Source: Nocardia mikamii NBRC 108933
GTDB lineage: Bacteria; Actinomycetota; Actinomycetes; Mycobacteriales; Mycobacteriaceae
DNA length: 64,000 bases
Reading direction: 5' to 3'
Assembly: GCF_001613505.1 (NCBI RefSeq)
Contig: NZ_BDCM01000004.1
Location: forward strand, 186,001 to 250,000
The position numbers and the translations under genes are program-made. Shown piece by piece: positions 19,040 through 28,431 of this stretch. Within the stretch, counting starts at the first letter, position 1. The number at the start of each line of letters is the position of its first letter. A model generated the notes under the pieces. The model was not told the origin of the DNA. It searched no databases and saw nothing but the letters and a program-made list of their open reading frames with translations.

Positions 19040-21028
19040 GTGACTTTCGACGTGACGACTCCCTCGGGCATCGATCTGACCTATCGCGACGACGCTGTGC
19101 GGGTGCAGGACGACCTGTTCGCGCACGTCAACGGCAAATGGCTGGACACCTACGACATTCCCGCCGATCGCGCGGTCGACGGAGCGTTCCGCACCCTCTA
19201 CGACCAGGCCGAACTGGACGTCAAGAAGATCATCCAGGACCTGGCGGCCGGAACCGTTGCCTCGGTGCCGGACGAGGAGGAGGCACGCAAGATCGCCGAC
19301 CTCTACAACAGCTTCATGGACGAGGAGGCGGTCGAGGCCGCCGCGCTCACCCCGATCGCCGGGGAACTGGCCGCGGTACGCGAGGTGAAGGATCGCGGTG
19401 AGCTGGCTGTGCTGCTGGGCCGGCTGCAGCGCACCGGTGTGGGCGGGGCGGTCGGCGCCTACGTCGATACCGACGACAAGAATTCGCAGCGTTATCTGGT
19501 CAACCTGACCCAGTCCGGGCTCGGCCTGCCGGACGAATCGTATTACCGCAACGACGATTACGCCGAGATCCGCACCAAATACGTCGAGCACATCCGGCGC
19601 ATGTTCCAGCTGGCCGCGCTCGAGTACGATCCGCAGCGCGTCTTCGAGCTGGAGCGCAAACTGGCCGCGGGACATTGGGATGTGGTGCGCCGCCGCGACG
19701 CCGAATTGAGTTACAACCTCACCACTTTCGCCGACCTCGCCGCCGCGAATCCGGAATTCGACTGGGCCGCCTGGACCGAGGAGCTGGCTGCGGGAGTCTC
19801 GGCCTCCGGCACCGAGCTGTTCGCCGAAGTCATTGTGCGCCAGCCCGATTACGCGCGTACCTTCGCGCAGCTGTGGGCCGCGGAGCCGCTCGGGGACTGG
19901 CAGGCGTGGGCGAGCTGGCGGGTGCTGCGGGCACGTGCGCCGTATCTGACCGCCGCGATCGTCGAGGAGAGTTTCGACTTCTACGGTCGCACCCTCACCG
20001 GCGCTCAGGAGAATCGCGAGCGCTGGAAGCGCGGCGTCTCGCTGGTGCAGGATCTGCTCGGCGAAGCGGTCGCGAAAATCTATGTCGCCGAACACTTCCC
20101 GCCCGAGGCCAAACAGCGGATGCAGGAGTTGGTGGCGAACCTGATCGAGGCCTACCGCCGCAACATCAGCGAACTGGAGTGGATGAGCCCGCAGACCCGC
20201 GAGGCCGCGCTGGCCAAGTTGGAGCGGTTCACTCCCAAGATCGGCTACCCCGACACCTGGCGCGACTATTCCGCGGTCCGCGTCGATCCCGCCGATCCGG
20301 TCGGCAACTACCGCAGTGGCTACGCCGCCGACCACGACCGTGATATGAACAAGCTCGGCGGCCCGGTCGATCGCGGCGAGTGGTTCATGACGCCGCAGAC
20401 GGTGAACGCCTACTACAACCCGGGCATGAACGAGATCGTGTTCCCGGCGGCGATTCTGCAACCGCCGTTCTTCGACATGAACGCCGACGACGCCGCCAAC
20501 TACGGTGGCATCGGTGCGGTGATCGGGCACGAGATCGGCCACGGCTTCGACGACCAGGGCAGCAAGTACGACGGCGACGGCAATATGGTCGACTGGTGGA
20601 CCGAAACCGATCGCTCCGAATTCGGTAAGCGCACCAAGGCGTTGATCGATCAGTACAACCAATTCGAGCCGAAGGCGCTGCCCGGCCACACCGTCAACGG
20701 CGAATTCACCATCGGCGAGAACATCGGCGACCTGGGTGGTCTCTCGATCGCGTTGGAGGCCTACAAGATCTCACTCGACGGCGCGGAGCCGCCGGTGATC
20801 GACGGACTGACCGGACTGCAGCGAGTGTTCTTCGGCTGGGCGCAGGTGTGGCGCACGAAGGCCCGCGACGAGGAGGCGATCCGCCGGCTGGCCGTCGACC
20901 CGCATTCTCCGCCGGAGTTCCGGTGCAACGGTGTGGTTCGCAATCTGGACGGATTCCACGAGGCGTTCGATGTCGAACCGGGTGACGCATTGTACCTGGA
21001 ACCCACCGAGCGCGTGCGGATCTGGTGA
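19040..21028 (+). CDS. M13 family zinc metallopeptidase (Zmp1/PepO-like)
   Basis: A 662-residue neprilysin-type peptidase. The zinc site 'VIGHEIGHGFDDQG' (HExxH, near residue 496) and the second motif 'GENIGDLGG' (ExxxD, near 560) are intact, as is the 'VNAYYNPGMNEIVFPAAILQPPFF' substrate region. There is no signal peptide, as in M. tuberculosis Zmp1 (Rv0198c), whose N-terminus ('PSGIDL..DDLFxHVNGxWL') matches from memory; this is why I choose the GTG at 19040 although the frame is open from 18998. Zmp1 is linked to interference with host inflammasome signalling; whether that holds here is unknown. Confidence 0.94.
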   Translation: MTFDVTTPSGIDLTYRDDAVRVQDDLFAHVNGKWLDTYDIPADRAVDGAFRTLYDQAELDVKKIIQDLAAGTVASVPDEEEARKIADLYNSFMDEEAVEAAALTPIAGELAAVREVKDRGELAVLLGRLQRTGVGGAVGAYVDTDDKNSQRYLVNLTQSGLGLPDESYYRNDDYAEIRTKYVEHIRRMFQLAALEYDPQRVFELERKLAAGHWDVVRRRDAELSYNLTTFADLAAANPEFDWAAWTEELAAGVSASGTELFAEVIVRQPDYARTFAQLWAAEPLGDWQAWASWRVLRARAPYLTAAIVEESFDFYGRTLTGAQENRERWKRGVSLVQDLLGEAVAKIYVAEHFPPEAKQRMQELVANLIEAYRRNISELEWMSPQTREAALAKLERFTPKIGYPDTWRDYSAVRVDPADPVGNYRSGYAADHDRDMNKLGGPVDRGEWFMTPQTVNAYYNPGMNEIVFPAAILQPPFFDMNADDAANYGGIGAVIGHEIGHGFDDQGSKYDGDGNMVDWWTETDRSEFGKRTKALIDQYNQFEPKALPGHTVNGEFTIGENIGDLGGLSIALEAYKISLDGAEPPVIDGLTGLQRVFFGWAQVWRTKARDEEAIRRLAVDPHSPPEFRCNGVVRNLDGFHEAFDVEPGDALYLEPTERVRIW

Positions 21029-21041
21029 CTACCGCGGTAGT
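21028..21041. terminator. Perfect palindrome at a convergent gene junction
   Basis: ACTACCGCGGTAGT is a perfect 14-base palindrome. It covers the last base of the peptidase stop and the stop region of ugpB, which face each other with no intergenic space. A bidirectional terminator is possible, but the stem is short. Confidence 0.35.
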
Positions 21042-22348
21042 TTCGGTTCGATCTGCCGGTCGTAGATGGTCTGCAGCCGATCGGTGATATCGGCGAAGGC
21101 CGACGTCACGTCCCGGTTCTGCAATCCGATCTGTTCCAGCCCGGTGCCGATGATCTGATCGGCGCCGGGCAGGAACACCCGGGCGTAGTCCTGCGAACGC
21201 GTCAGCGGCAGCTGGTCGACGGCGGTCGCGAAATTGCGGTTGGCGGCGAGGAATTGCTGTTCCGACGGATCGTGGACCGCCGACTTGCGCACCGGGATGT
21301 AACCCGTCGCCTGCGAAAAATAGGCGGTGTTCACCGGATTCGTGATGAACTCGATGAAGCGTAGTGCGTTGGCCTTGCGCTGATCGGAGATGCGCGACGG
21401 AATCGCCAGTCCCGCACCGCCGGTGGTGCATCCCGGCCCGTTCGGATGCGGCAGGAATGCCGTGGCGAAGTCGAGTTTGCCCGCCGCATTGGCGACGATG
21501 CCCTTGATATCGCCGGTGGAGGTGATGGCCGAGCCCACCACCCCGGTGCCGAAATCCACGGCCAGCTGCGGGCGGATGGCGGCGTAGTGTTTGCGATTGA
21601 TCATGTCGCGCAGGAAGTTTCCGGCCTCGACCGTGCGGGGATCGGAGAACTTCAGTGTCCACCGATCCGAGTAGGCCCCGCCGAAGGTCCAGTTCGGTCC
21701 TTGAAATGTCCAGGCCAGATAGTTCTTGGCATCGCCCCAGCCGTGGGCCCACTTCCCCGCGCCGATGGCACGTTGCAGTTCCGGTCCCCATTCGTCGAAT
21801 TCCTGCCAGCTCCGCGGGCCGCGGTCGGGCAGTCCGGCGCGGGCCCACAGACCGCGGTTGTAGCAGAAGATCTGCGTCGAGCGCGCATACGGCAGCGCCC
21901 ACAGTTTTCCCGCGAACCGGTAGTCGTCGACGAAGCTGTCGACGTAGTCCGCCAGCGGCACTGCGGCGGCCGCGATGTGCTCGTCGAGCGGTTCGATGGC
22001 CTTGTTCAACGCGTAGTTGAACCACCAGACGTCCGAGAGCACAACGACATCCGGCAGGGCGCCGCCCGTCAGCGCGGCATTGAACTTCTGCGCCACTTCT
22101 TCGTAGTTGCGCCCGGCGTCCACCAGCTTCACAGTCAGATCGGGATGCTGCGCGTGGAACCGGTTGATCAGCTCGGTTTCCTGATTCTTCGAGGTGCCCG
22201 GATGATTCGACCAGAAGATGATCGTATTCGGATCGCCGCCGACGCCGGTGCTGCCACCCATTCCCGCACACGCCGACAGGGCCAGCCCGGCGGCCACCGA
22301 GGTGGCGGTGAGAAATCCGCGACGGGTCAGTGTGCGCGGTCGGGTCAC
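21029..22348 (-). CDS. ugpB: Glycerophosphodiester/sn-glycerol-3-phosphate ABC transporter substrate-binding lipoprotein
   Basis: A 439-residue extracytoplasmic binding protein. The start is GTG 22348, with GAGGAG seven bases upstream. A twin-arginine-like RR at 9-10 and the lipobox L-S-A-C27 mark a lipoprotein. The mature part matches mycobacterial UgpB closely from memory ('VKLVDAGRNYEEVAQKFNAAL', 'FQGPNWTFGGAYSD', 'LPHTRTQDYARVFLPG'-like). In M. tuberculosis UgpB binds glycerophosphocholine. It is the third gene after ugpA and ugpE; no ATPase gene follows, because the next gene (the M13 peptidase) is convergent. Confidence 0.93.
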   Translation of the reverse strand: MTRPRTLTRRGFLTATSVAAGLALSACAGMGGSTGVGGDPNTIIFWSNHPGTSKNQETELINRFHAQHPDLTVKLVDAGRNYEEVAQKFNAALTGGALPDVVVLSDVWWFNYALNKAIEPLDEHIAAAAVPLADYVDSFVDDYRFAGKLWALPYARSTQIFCYNRGLWARAGLPDRGPRSWQEFDEWGPELQRAIGAGKWAHGWGDAKNYLAWTFQGPNWTFGGAYSDRWTLKFSDPRTVEAGNFLRDMINRKHYAAIRPQLAVDFGTGVVGSAITSTGDIKGIVANAAGKLDFATAFLPHPNGPGCTTGGAGLAIPSRISDQRKANALRFIEFITNPVNTAYFSQATGYIPVRKSAVHDPSEQQFLAANRNFATAVDQLPLTRSQDYARVFLPGADQIIGTGLEQIGLQNRDVTSAFADITDRLQTIYDRQIEPKLPR

Positions 22349-22368
22349 GGGCACTCTCCTCGAGCGAA

Positions 22369-23241
22369 TCATCCTTTGACGGCACCGGTGGTGAGGCCCT
22401 TGATCATGTGCCGCTGCAGCAGCACGAACACCACCAGAATCGGCAGCATGGTCAGCAGGGTGCCGGCCATCACCGGCCCCCAGTTGGTGACACTGGGATT
22501 TTCGGTGTTCTGTAGCAGTGTCAAGCCGACGGGCAGGGTCGCGACGCCGGAGTCGTCGGCCATCAGGAACGGCCACAGATACTCGTTCCATTCGTTGACG
22601 AGCGTGACCACCGCGAAAGCCACCATCGTCGGGCCGGACATCGGCAGTACCACCCGGATCAGCAGCTGCCACCAGTTCGCACCGTCGACGCGCGCCGCCT
22701 CGACCACCGAAACCGGCAGGGAGAGAAAGTGGTTACGCATCAGGAAGGTGCCGAATGCCACCCCGCACAGCGGCACGATGATGCCCAGCAGCGTATTGCG
22801 CCAACCCAGCTGGGCGATCAGCGCGTAGTTGGAGATCACGGTGATCTGATTGGGCACCATCAGCGCGGCGATGATCGCCAGGAAGATCAGCGTCTTCCCC
22901 GGAAAGCGCAGGAAGACGAGGCCGTAGGCGCTGAATACGCCCAGCGCGAATTTGACCGCGGAGACGACGGTGGTGACGATCAGCGAGTTGCGGAGGAAGG
23001 TCCAGAACGGCAGCGTGGTCGTGGCCTCGCGGTAGTTCTCCGGATGCCAGCTACGCGGCCACCATACCGCCGGCTGGGTGTAGATATCGGGCCGCGCCTT
23101 GAACGAGGTGATCAGAATCCAGAACAGCGGCACCCCGACGACGATCAGCACACACATCATCGCCGCGTAGCCGAAAACCGTTGCCAGCAGGCGTTTCCGC
23201 TGTCGACCGCGGGTGGCCGGCGCTACCGTCGTGCTCGTCAT
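22369..23241 (-). CDS. ugpE: Ugp-type sugar ABC transporter permease
   Basis: A 290-residue MalG-type permease with six membrane helices and the EAA loop ('EAARVDGANWWQL') that docks to the ATPase. The ATG at 23241 overlaps the ugpA stop (ATGA), so translation is coupled. It pairs with UgpA to form the membrane channel. Its own stop lies 21 bases upstream of the ugpB GTG, and an alternative ugpB ATG at 22372 would overlap it. Confidence 0.93.
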   Translation of the reverse strand: MTSTTVAPATRGRQRKRLLATVFGYAAMMCVLIVVGVPLFWILITSFKARPDIYTQPAVWWPRSWHPENYREATTTLPFWTFLRNSLIVTTVVSAVKFALGVFSAYGLVFLRFPGKTLIFLAIIAALMVPNQITVISNYALIAQLGWRNTLLGIIVPLCGVAFGTFLMRNHFLSLPVSVVEAARVDGANWWQLLIRVVLPMSGPTMVAFAVVTLVNEWNEYLWPFLMADDSGVATLPVGLTLLQNTENPSVTNWGPVMAGTLLTMLPILVVFVLLQRHMIKGLTTGAVKG

Positions 23242-24260
23242 TCGTCTCGATCCATCACTCGTACCTGGAGCAGCGTGATGATCAGCAGCACCACGAACAT
23301 GATCGTCGCGACCGTCGCCCCGTATCCGGCGCGGAAATTGCGGAAGCTTTCCTGGTAGACCTGATAGACCATGGTCGTCGTACCGGTGCCCAGCGGCCCG
23401 CCGCGCGTCATCACGTTGATGATGTCGAACACCTGCAGCGAATTCAGCATGACCGTGATCGACAGGAAGAATGTGGTGGGCCGCAGCTGCGGCAGCAGGA
23501 CGCGGGTGAAGGTGGTCCACCGTCCGGCGCCGTCGATCGCGGCCGCCTCCAACAGGTCACGCTGGACACCCTGCAGCGCGGCCAGGTAGATGACGAAGGT
23601 GTAGCCCAGGTTCTTCCAGATGTAGGTCACGGTCACCATGAACAGCGCCCAGTGCGGTTCCTGATAGAAATCCGGCACATCGGTGATGCCGATGCGGTGC
23701 AGCAGATCCTGCACCAGGCCGAAGCCCGGATCGAAGATGAACTGGAACGCCACCCCGATCGCCGCGCCGGAGATCACGAACGGGGCGAAGATCACCGAGC
23801 GAACCACGTTGCGGCCGAACAGTTTCCGATCGAGCAGCAGGGCCAGCCCGAGACCCAGCACCATACTGCCGCCGACCGCGAAGACGGTGAAGATCACGGT
23901 ATTGCCGACGATCTGCCAGGTGTCCGCCCGTGTCCACCACTCGCGGTAGTTGCGCACTCCGACGAAGTGCGCGAAGGGTTCGGCGAGATTCCAGTCGGTG
24001 AACGACAGCCGGATGTTGTCGATCAGCGGGCGATAGACGAACAGCCCCAGCAGCACCAGGTTCGGCACCACCAACACGAAGAACAGCCCGTAATCCCCCC
24101 ACGGCCGCCGCCGTCCCCGGTTCTGCGGCAGTACTCGCTCCGGGCGGCTCCGCACCACCGCGGTCTGCCCGCCCCCAGCGAACGCCCGGAGAACCCCAGG
24201 CACCGAACCCCTGAACTCTCGACCGGGCGTCGGACGATCATTCTCGGACACCCCGGCCAT
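23238..24260 (-). CDS. ugpA: Ugp-type sugar ABC transporter permease
   Basis: A 340-residue MalF-type permease. The first 60 residues are polar and probably disordered; helices begin near 'YGLFFVLVVPNLVLLGLFVY', and the EAA loop is 'EAAAIDGAGRWTTF'. It is the first gene of ugpA-ugpE-ugpB. The 134 bases upstream, up to the L,D-transpeptidase stop at 24395, must hold its promoter, unless it is read through from the transpeptidase. Confidence 0.93.
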   Translation of the reverse strand: MAGVSENDRPTPGREFRGSVPGVLRAFAGGGQTAVVRSRPERVLPQNRGRRRPWGDYGLFFVLVVPNLVLLGLFVYRPLIDNIRLSFTDWNLAEPFAHFVGVRNYREWWTRADTWQIVGNTVIFTVFAVGGSMVLGLGLALLLDRKLFGRNVVRSVIFAPFVISGAAIGVAFQFIFDPGFGLVQDLLHRIGITDVPDFYQEPHWALFMVTVTYIWKNLGYTFVIYLAALQGVQRDLLEAAAIDGAGRWTTFTRVLLPQLRPTTFFLSITVMLNSLQVFDIINVMTRGGPLGTGTTTMVYQVYQESFRNFRAGYGATVATIMFVVLLIITLLQVRVMDRDE

Positions 24261-24394
24261 GAGCAGATCCTAGAAGTCCGACACCGCGACGGCCGCCCTT
24301 TCCGGAAACTCCGAGCCCGCCGTCACCACCCGAACACGGCAATGCCCAGCAAGCCACCCCGAAACCGCCAACGAACGCGGAGAGGCGGAGGAGC

Positions 24395-25339
24395 CTAGCT
24401 CCAGTCGCCCATACCGTCACCGGCGCTGAAGTTTCCGGTGGAGTTCGTCACCACCACGGGATCGCCCTTCTGCGCGTTCTCGAAGAACCACTGGGCATCC
24501 TCGGTGCTGACGTTCAGGCAGCCGTGACTGGAGTCGGACACGCCCTGCTGGGCGAGCGACCACGGGGCGGCGTGGACGAAGATGCCGCTGTTGGACAGCC
24601 GGGTCGCGTACTCGACCTCGAGCTTGTAGCCCTGCGGATCGGTGATCGGAACCCCGTAGGTCGAGGAGTCCATGATCATCTTCCGGTTCTTCTCCCCGAC
24701 GTAGTAGGTGCCGTTGGGGGTTTCGTGATCCTTCTTGCCCATCGAGGTCGGCATGGTCTTGACGACCTCGCCGTTGCGGGTGACGGTGATCGTGTGGGTC
24801 GCGTCGTCGGCGGTGGCGACGACCGCGTCACCCACCTTGTAGGCGACCTGGGTGCCGCCGGCCTCGACGGTGATGTCGGAGTTGGCGGGCCAGAACTCCT
24901 CCGGCCGCCACCGCACCTGCTTGTCACCGCGCCAGTAGAAGTGGCCGTGGGTGGCGTTGCTGGAGGTGATCCGGATGGCCTTCTCGGCCGCGGCGTGGTC
25001 GCCGACCGGATCCTTGAAGTTGATGATGATGGGCTGCGCGACGCCGACCACGTCGCCGTCGCCGGGGCTGATGCTCGGCGCGGCGAAATTCGCCTGCGGC
25101 AGCGGCGGCGGGTTCTTCACCGGCGCGGCACCGGGTTCGGGCTGCGGCGCCTGCACGACGGCCGGAGCGCCGGGGACGTCGGGCCCACCGGGCCACAGCG
25201 GCGCGGCCGAGGCGGGCGCCATGGCGATGGCACCGGCGGCGGTCACCGCCAAGGAGGTCGCCGCGAGGGCTAACAGGCCGGTCCGCTTGGACAGGCTGGT
25301 CTCGTCCCGAACGGGCTTCCGACAGGTTGTGGTGCGCAC
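24395..25339 (-). CDS. L,D-transpeptidase (YkuD domain) with Ig-like domain
   Basis: A protein of about 314 residues that makes 3-3 cross-links in peptidoglycan. A signal peptide or membrane anchor at about 14-43 is followed by a Pro-rich linker, an Ig-like domain ('ISPGDGDVVGVAQPIIINF') and the YkuD catalytic domain. The catalytic motif is intact: a His in 'IFVHAAPW', then 'SSHGCLNVS' with the nucleophile Cys near residue 275. The frame is open from 25360, but GTG 25339 has GAGAGGA nine bases upstream. The layout matches LdtMt2-like enzymes of mycobacteria. It stands alone between ugpA and the P450. Confidence 0.92.
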   Translation of the reverse strand: MRTTTCRKPVRDETSLSKRTGLLALAATSLAVTAAGAIAMAPASAAPLWPGGPDVPGAPAVVQAPQPEPGAAPVKNPPPLPQANFAAPSISPGDGDVVGVAQPIIINFKDPVGDHAAAEKAIRITSSNATHGHFYWRGDKQVRWRPEEFWPANSDITVEAGGTQVAYKVGDAVVATADDATHTITVTRNGEVVKTMPTSMGKKDHETPNGTYYVGEKNRKMIMDSSTYGVPITDPQGYKLEVEYATRLSNSGIFVHAAPWSLAQQGVSDSSHGCLNVSTEDAQWFFENAQKGDPVVVTNSTGNFSAGDGMGDWS

Positions 25340-25646
25340 AGCCGTTTCGTCCTCTCCCACCTAGATCGCGCGCCACGGCGCACAGGAATATTCGCGCGCG
25401 GGTGCGCGAACGGTCTATCAGGCCCCGGCCCGGCCTCCATTACTACATCTCTCGCGGGCATCGGCCAATTGCGTTCCGCCAGTTATGAAGTCCGCACCGC
25501 ACCTGTGTGATCCGTCACCGTGGCCGAGTGGCGTAGTGGTGACAGGGTGAAAGTCCCGTTCGCATCGGCGAGTCGGGTTCGAGGTCCGGGTGGGTGGATA
25601 AGAGCCGGATCGCCACCCAGCAAACCTCCTTGTGAGGCAAATCACT
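25340..25646. other. Gene-free stretch with an unexplained structured segment
   Basis: No ORF here looks real. The part nearest the transpeptidase should hold its promoter. Between about 25513 and 25610 there are several inverted repeats on the plus strand: GTCACC...GGTGAC, GGG-TGAAAGT-CCC, and TCGGG-TTCGAGG-TCCGG, the last of which resembles a tRNA T-arm. A complete tRNA cannot be drawn, because the anticodon loop lacks T33 and no acceptor stem pairs. I do not recognise a known riboswitch. Confidence 0.4.
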
Positions 25647-27059
25647 TCAGGGGTGGCGGATTCCCTCCACCGTGAAGCGGATCCCGCGATGCGGACCGGT
25701 GGCGATGTTGTGCGGCACCGAGCGCGGAATTCGGCCATGACGATAGCGCGGGAGCAGCGACAACTCGACCCGACTCACGATGGTGGCGAGCGCGATTCGC
25801 AACTCGTAGTCGGCCAGGGTGGCGCCGAGACAGCGGCGATGGCCGCCGCCGTAGGGCAGGTATTCGAACGGTCCGTACCGGCGGTCCAGGAAACGCTCCG
25901 GCCGGAACCGCTCGGGCTCGTCCCAGGTATCGGGATCGGAGTGTACGAGCGGGATCGCGACCCCCATCGTGTCCCCCTCGGCCAACTCCACCCCGCACAC
26001 CGTGTGCGGTCCGGTGAGCCGCCGCAGCACGATCGGCACCGGCGGGTGCAGTCGCAAAGTCTCCTGGCACACCGCATTCAGATACGGCAGACCGGCCAGC
26101 TCCTCGGGATCGGCGTCGGGCCCCGCGGCACTGACTTCGGCGCGCAGCCGGGCCAGCGCGCCGGGATCGCGGTGCAACCGGAACAGCGCCCACACCAGAC
26201 TCGTGGCCGTGGTCTCGTGACCGGCTACCAACAGCGTGCGCAGCTGTTCGCGCAGATCGGCATCGCTCACCCCGCTGCCGTCCTCGTAGCGAGCGGTCGA
26301 CAGCACACCGAGCGCACCGTCACCGGGCGTGCCGGACATCCGCCGGGCGGCGATATCGGCGTCGAGCAGTGCGTCCAGCCGGGTGCGCGCCCGCGCGAAT
26401 CGGTCCCACGGCGACAAACCGAATGCGCTGTGCCGCAACGCGGGAACGAGCATCAGCGGTCCGGTGAAGGCGGTGAGGAATTCGCCGACCGCGGCGGTGT
26501 AGGTGTCGCGCCGGCGCGAATCGTCGGTGCCGAAGATCAGCGTGAGGATCACCCGCAGCGTCAGCGCCCGCGCCGCCACCCGCGCATCGATCGTCGTTCC
26601 CGGCAGCCACGCGGGACCGGCGCCGGCGCCCGCGAGTTCGTCGCGAGTGCTGTCCCGAATTACCGTGCCGTACTGCGTAATTCGCGCGCGATGAAATGCG
26701 GGCGTCAGCACCGTGCGATCATTGCGATGACGCTGATCACGAGCGAGTATCAATGAGGCCGAACCGATTAGCGGTTCAATGGGATTCGGTTGTGGCGGAT
26801 GCAGAATTCCGATCGGCGACCGGAGAAATTCTTTCGTGCCGCCCGGTGTCCCCGTGAACAATACCGCGCCGAATCCCGGGAAGCGGACCAGAAACGGATA
26901 GCCGTCGTGCGCGCGGCGCAGCCGGAAGTACCGATCGAAATCGATTCCGGCCGCCAGCGCGTGCGCCGCGACCCACCGCGGTTGCCGGGGTGCGGCCCGT
27001 TCGCCGGAAATCTGCGGGGTGCGATGCCGGCCTGCTGTTGCTGCGCGCATACCCAGCAC
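25647..27059 (-). CDS. Cytochrome P450
   Basis: A 470-residue heme monooxygenase. The I-helix motif 'VAGHETTATS', the K-helix 'ETLRLHPP' and the heme loop 'YLPYGGGHRRCLGA', with the thiolate Cys near residue 408, are all intact. The 'PERFRPERFLD' meander is also present. There is no membrane anchor, as usual for bacterial P450s. The layout is of the CYP138/CYP110-like broad class that oxidises lipids and terpenoids in mycobacteria; the substrate is unknown. The next gene upstream, a serine hydrolase, ends 42 bases before this start on the same strand, so the two may share a transcript. Confidence 0.93.
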   Translation of the reverse strand: MLGMRAATAGRHRTPQISGERAAPRQPRWVAAHALAAGIDFDRYFRLRRAHDGYPFLVRFPGFGAVLFTGTPGGTKEFLRSPIGILHPPQPNPIEPLIGSASLILARDQRHRNDRTVLTPAFHRARITQYGTVIRDSTRDELAGAGAGPAWLPGTTIDARVAARALTLRVILTLIFGTDDSRRRDTYTAAVGEFLTAFTGPLMLVPALRHSAFGLSPWDRFARARTRLDALLDADIAARRMSGTPGDGALGVLSTARYEDGSGVSDADLREQLRTLLVAGHETTATSLVWALFRLHRDPGALARLRAEVSAAGPDADPEELAGLPYLNAVCQETLRLHPPVPIVLRRLTGPHTVCGVELAEGDTMGVAIPLVHSDPDTWDEPERFRPERFLDRRYGPFEYLPYGGGHRRCLGATLADYELRIALATIVSRVELSLLPRYRHGRIPRSVPHNIATGPHRGIRFTVEGIRHP

Positions 27060-27101
27060 ACGAAGCAGTCACGGCCCGGGTTCGATGCGGTCCGCGCCCT
27101 G

Positions 27102-28352
27102 TCAGCCGAGTGCCGCGCGGGTCTCCGCCGCCAATCGGGCCAGCCGCCCGTCGCCGATCGTGTTCAGCGAATTACCCAGGCGATTGGTGACGAAGGCGAC
27201 CGACATGCCCGATTCCGGATCGGCGAACGCGCCGGAACCACCCACGCCGTAGTGGCCGAACGCACGGCGCAGCGGGCGCCGGGAGGCGATCGGCGGCCGA
27301 TGGTATCCCAGCGTGAACGGCACGGGTACGCCGATGACGTAGTCGCGATGTTCGCTGCGTTGCACATGATTGATGTTCTCGATGGTTTCCGGGCGCAACA
27401 GCGGTTCGCTCCAGGCGCCGTCCGGCAGCAGCACCCGGCCCTCGTTCGCCAGGGCGCCGTACATCCGGGCCAGGGCGCGAGCGGAGAACACACCGTTGAA
27501 GCCGGGCATCACCGCGTCGTGTACGCGCGGATCGCCGACCAGCACATCGAAACCGGCCGGCATCCCGGCCTCGGCGATCGCACCGACCGTGCGGCTGCGG
27601 GCGATCACCTTCGAGGCGGTATCCCAGCGCAGCCCGGGAATACGCAACCGCGGGAAGGTGCGGGCAATGCGGTACCGCTCGGACTCGGGCACCCGGTACC
27701 AGAACTCCTCGGTCTGCAGCGGTTCGGCGATCTCGTGCCGCAACACCTCGGTGAACGGCTCACCGGTCGCCCGCTGCACGATCTCGGCGACCAGCCAGCC
27801 GAAGGTCACCGCGTGATATCCCGACCCCTGTAGCCGCCGCGGATCCGGTTCGGCGGCCGCCAGCGCCGCGATCATCGCGTCGTAGTCGAGGATGCCGTCG
27901 GGATCGGTCGCCAGGCCGCGCACCTTGTGGAGTCCCGCGCGATGGGTGAGCACCTCACGGACGGTGATGTCCTGCTTGCCGTTCGCGGCGAATTCCGGCC
28001 AGTATTCGGCCACCGGGGCGTCGTAATCGACCAGCCCGCGTTCGGCGATTCGATGCAGCACCGTGGCGACCACACCCTTGCCGGTGGAAAAGCTCAGGGC
28101 CACCGTGCCGGACTGCCAGCGCTGATCCGGCGCCGACCAGCCCGCCCACACATCGACGACGGGCCGCCCGTGCAGGAAGACCGCGAATGCGCCGCCGCCC
28201 CGGTTGGGCCGGGGGAACAGCCGGAAGAAATGGTGCACGACCGGCACGAATCGTGGGTCGATGACCATCTGCGGTGCGTCGTCGCTATCGGCGGCCCCCG
28301 CTACCTGCGCCGCTTCCACCTCCGCTGCCTGCCGCGAACGTGCCGAATCCAC
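27102..28352 (-). CDS. Serine hydrolase, beta-lactamase/esterase (class C) family
   Basis: A 416-residue hydrolase of the EstB/LipL type. The nucleophile motif S89-T-G-K92 is intact, the Tyr motif is in 'YHAVTFGW', and a 'HxG'-like 'GHYGVGGSGAF' lies near the C-terminus. There is no signal peptide. GTG 28352 is chosen for the AGGAGG box nine bases upstream; the frame stays open to 28544 without an RBS. Family members act mostly on short-chain or lipid esters rather than beta-lactams. Placed just upstream of the P450. Confidence 0.9.
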   Translation of the reverse strand: MDSARSRQAAEVEAAQVAGAADSDDAPQMVIDPRFVPVVHHFFRLFPRPNRGGGAFAVFLHGRPVVDVWAGWSAPDQRWQSGTVALSFSTGKGVVATVLHRIAERGLVDYDAPVAEYWPEFAANGKQDITVREVLTHRAGLHKVRGLATDPDGILDYDAMIAALAAAEPDPRRLQGSGYHAVTFGWLVAEIVQRATGEPFTEVLRHEIAEPLQTEEFWYRVPESERYRIARTFPRLRIPGLRWDTASKVIARSRTVGAIAEAGMPAGFDVLVGDPRVHDAVMPGFNGVFSARALARMYGALANEGRVLLPDGAWSEPLLRPETIENINHVQRSEHRDYVIGVPVPFTLGYHRPPIASRRPLRRAFGHYGVGGSGAFADPESGMSVAFVTNRLGNSLNTIGDGRLARLAAETRAALG

Positions 28353-28431
28353 CTGTGTCGACCTCCTGCCGCCGCATCGTCGCGGCGTCGTTACGCCTAC
28401 CCGCCAGGGTAGGTGAGCTCCTGAACCGTGC

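Noticed and set aside
25517..25598. tRNA gene on the plus strand (GAGTGGCGTAGTGGTGAC and GGGTTCGAGG motifs)
   Set aside because: The T-arm can pair, but the anticodon loop has G instead of T at position 33, the anticodon stem has only three pairs, and no 7-base acceptor stem exists. Reported only as an unexplained structure.
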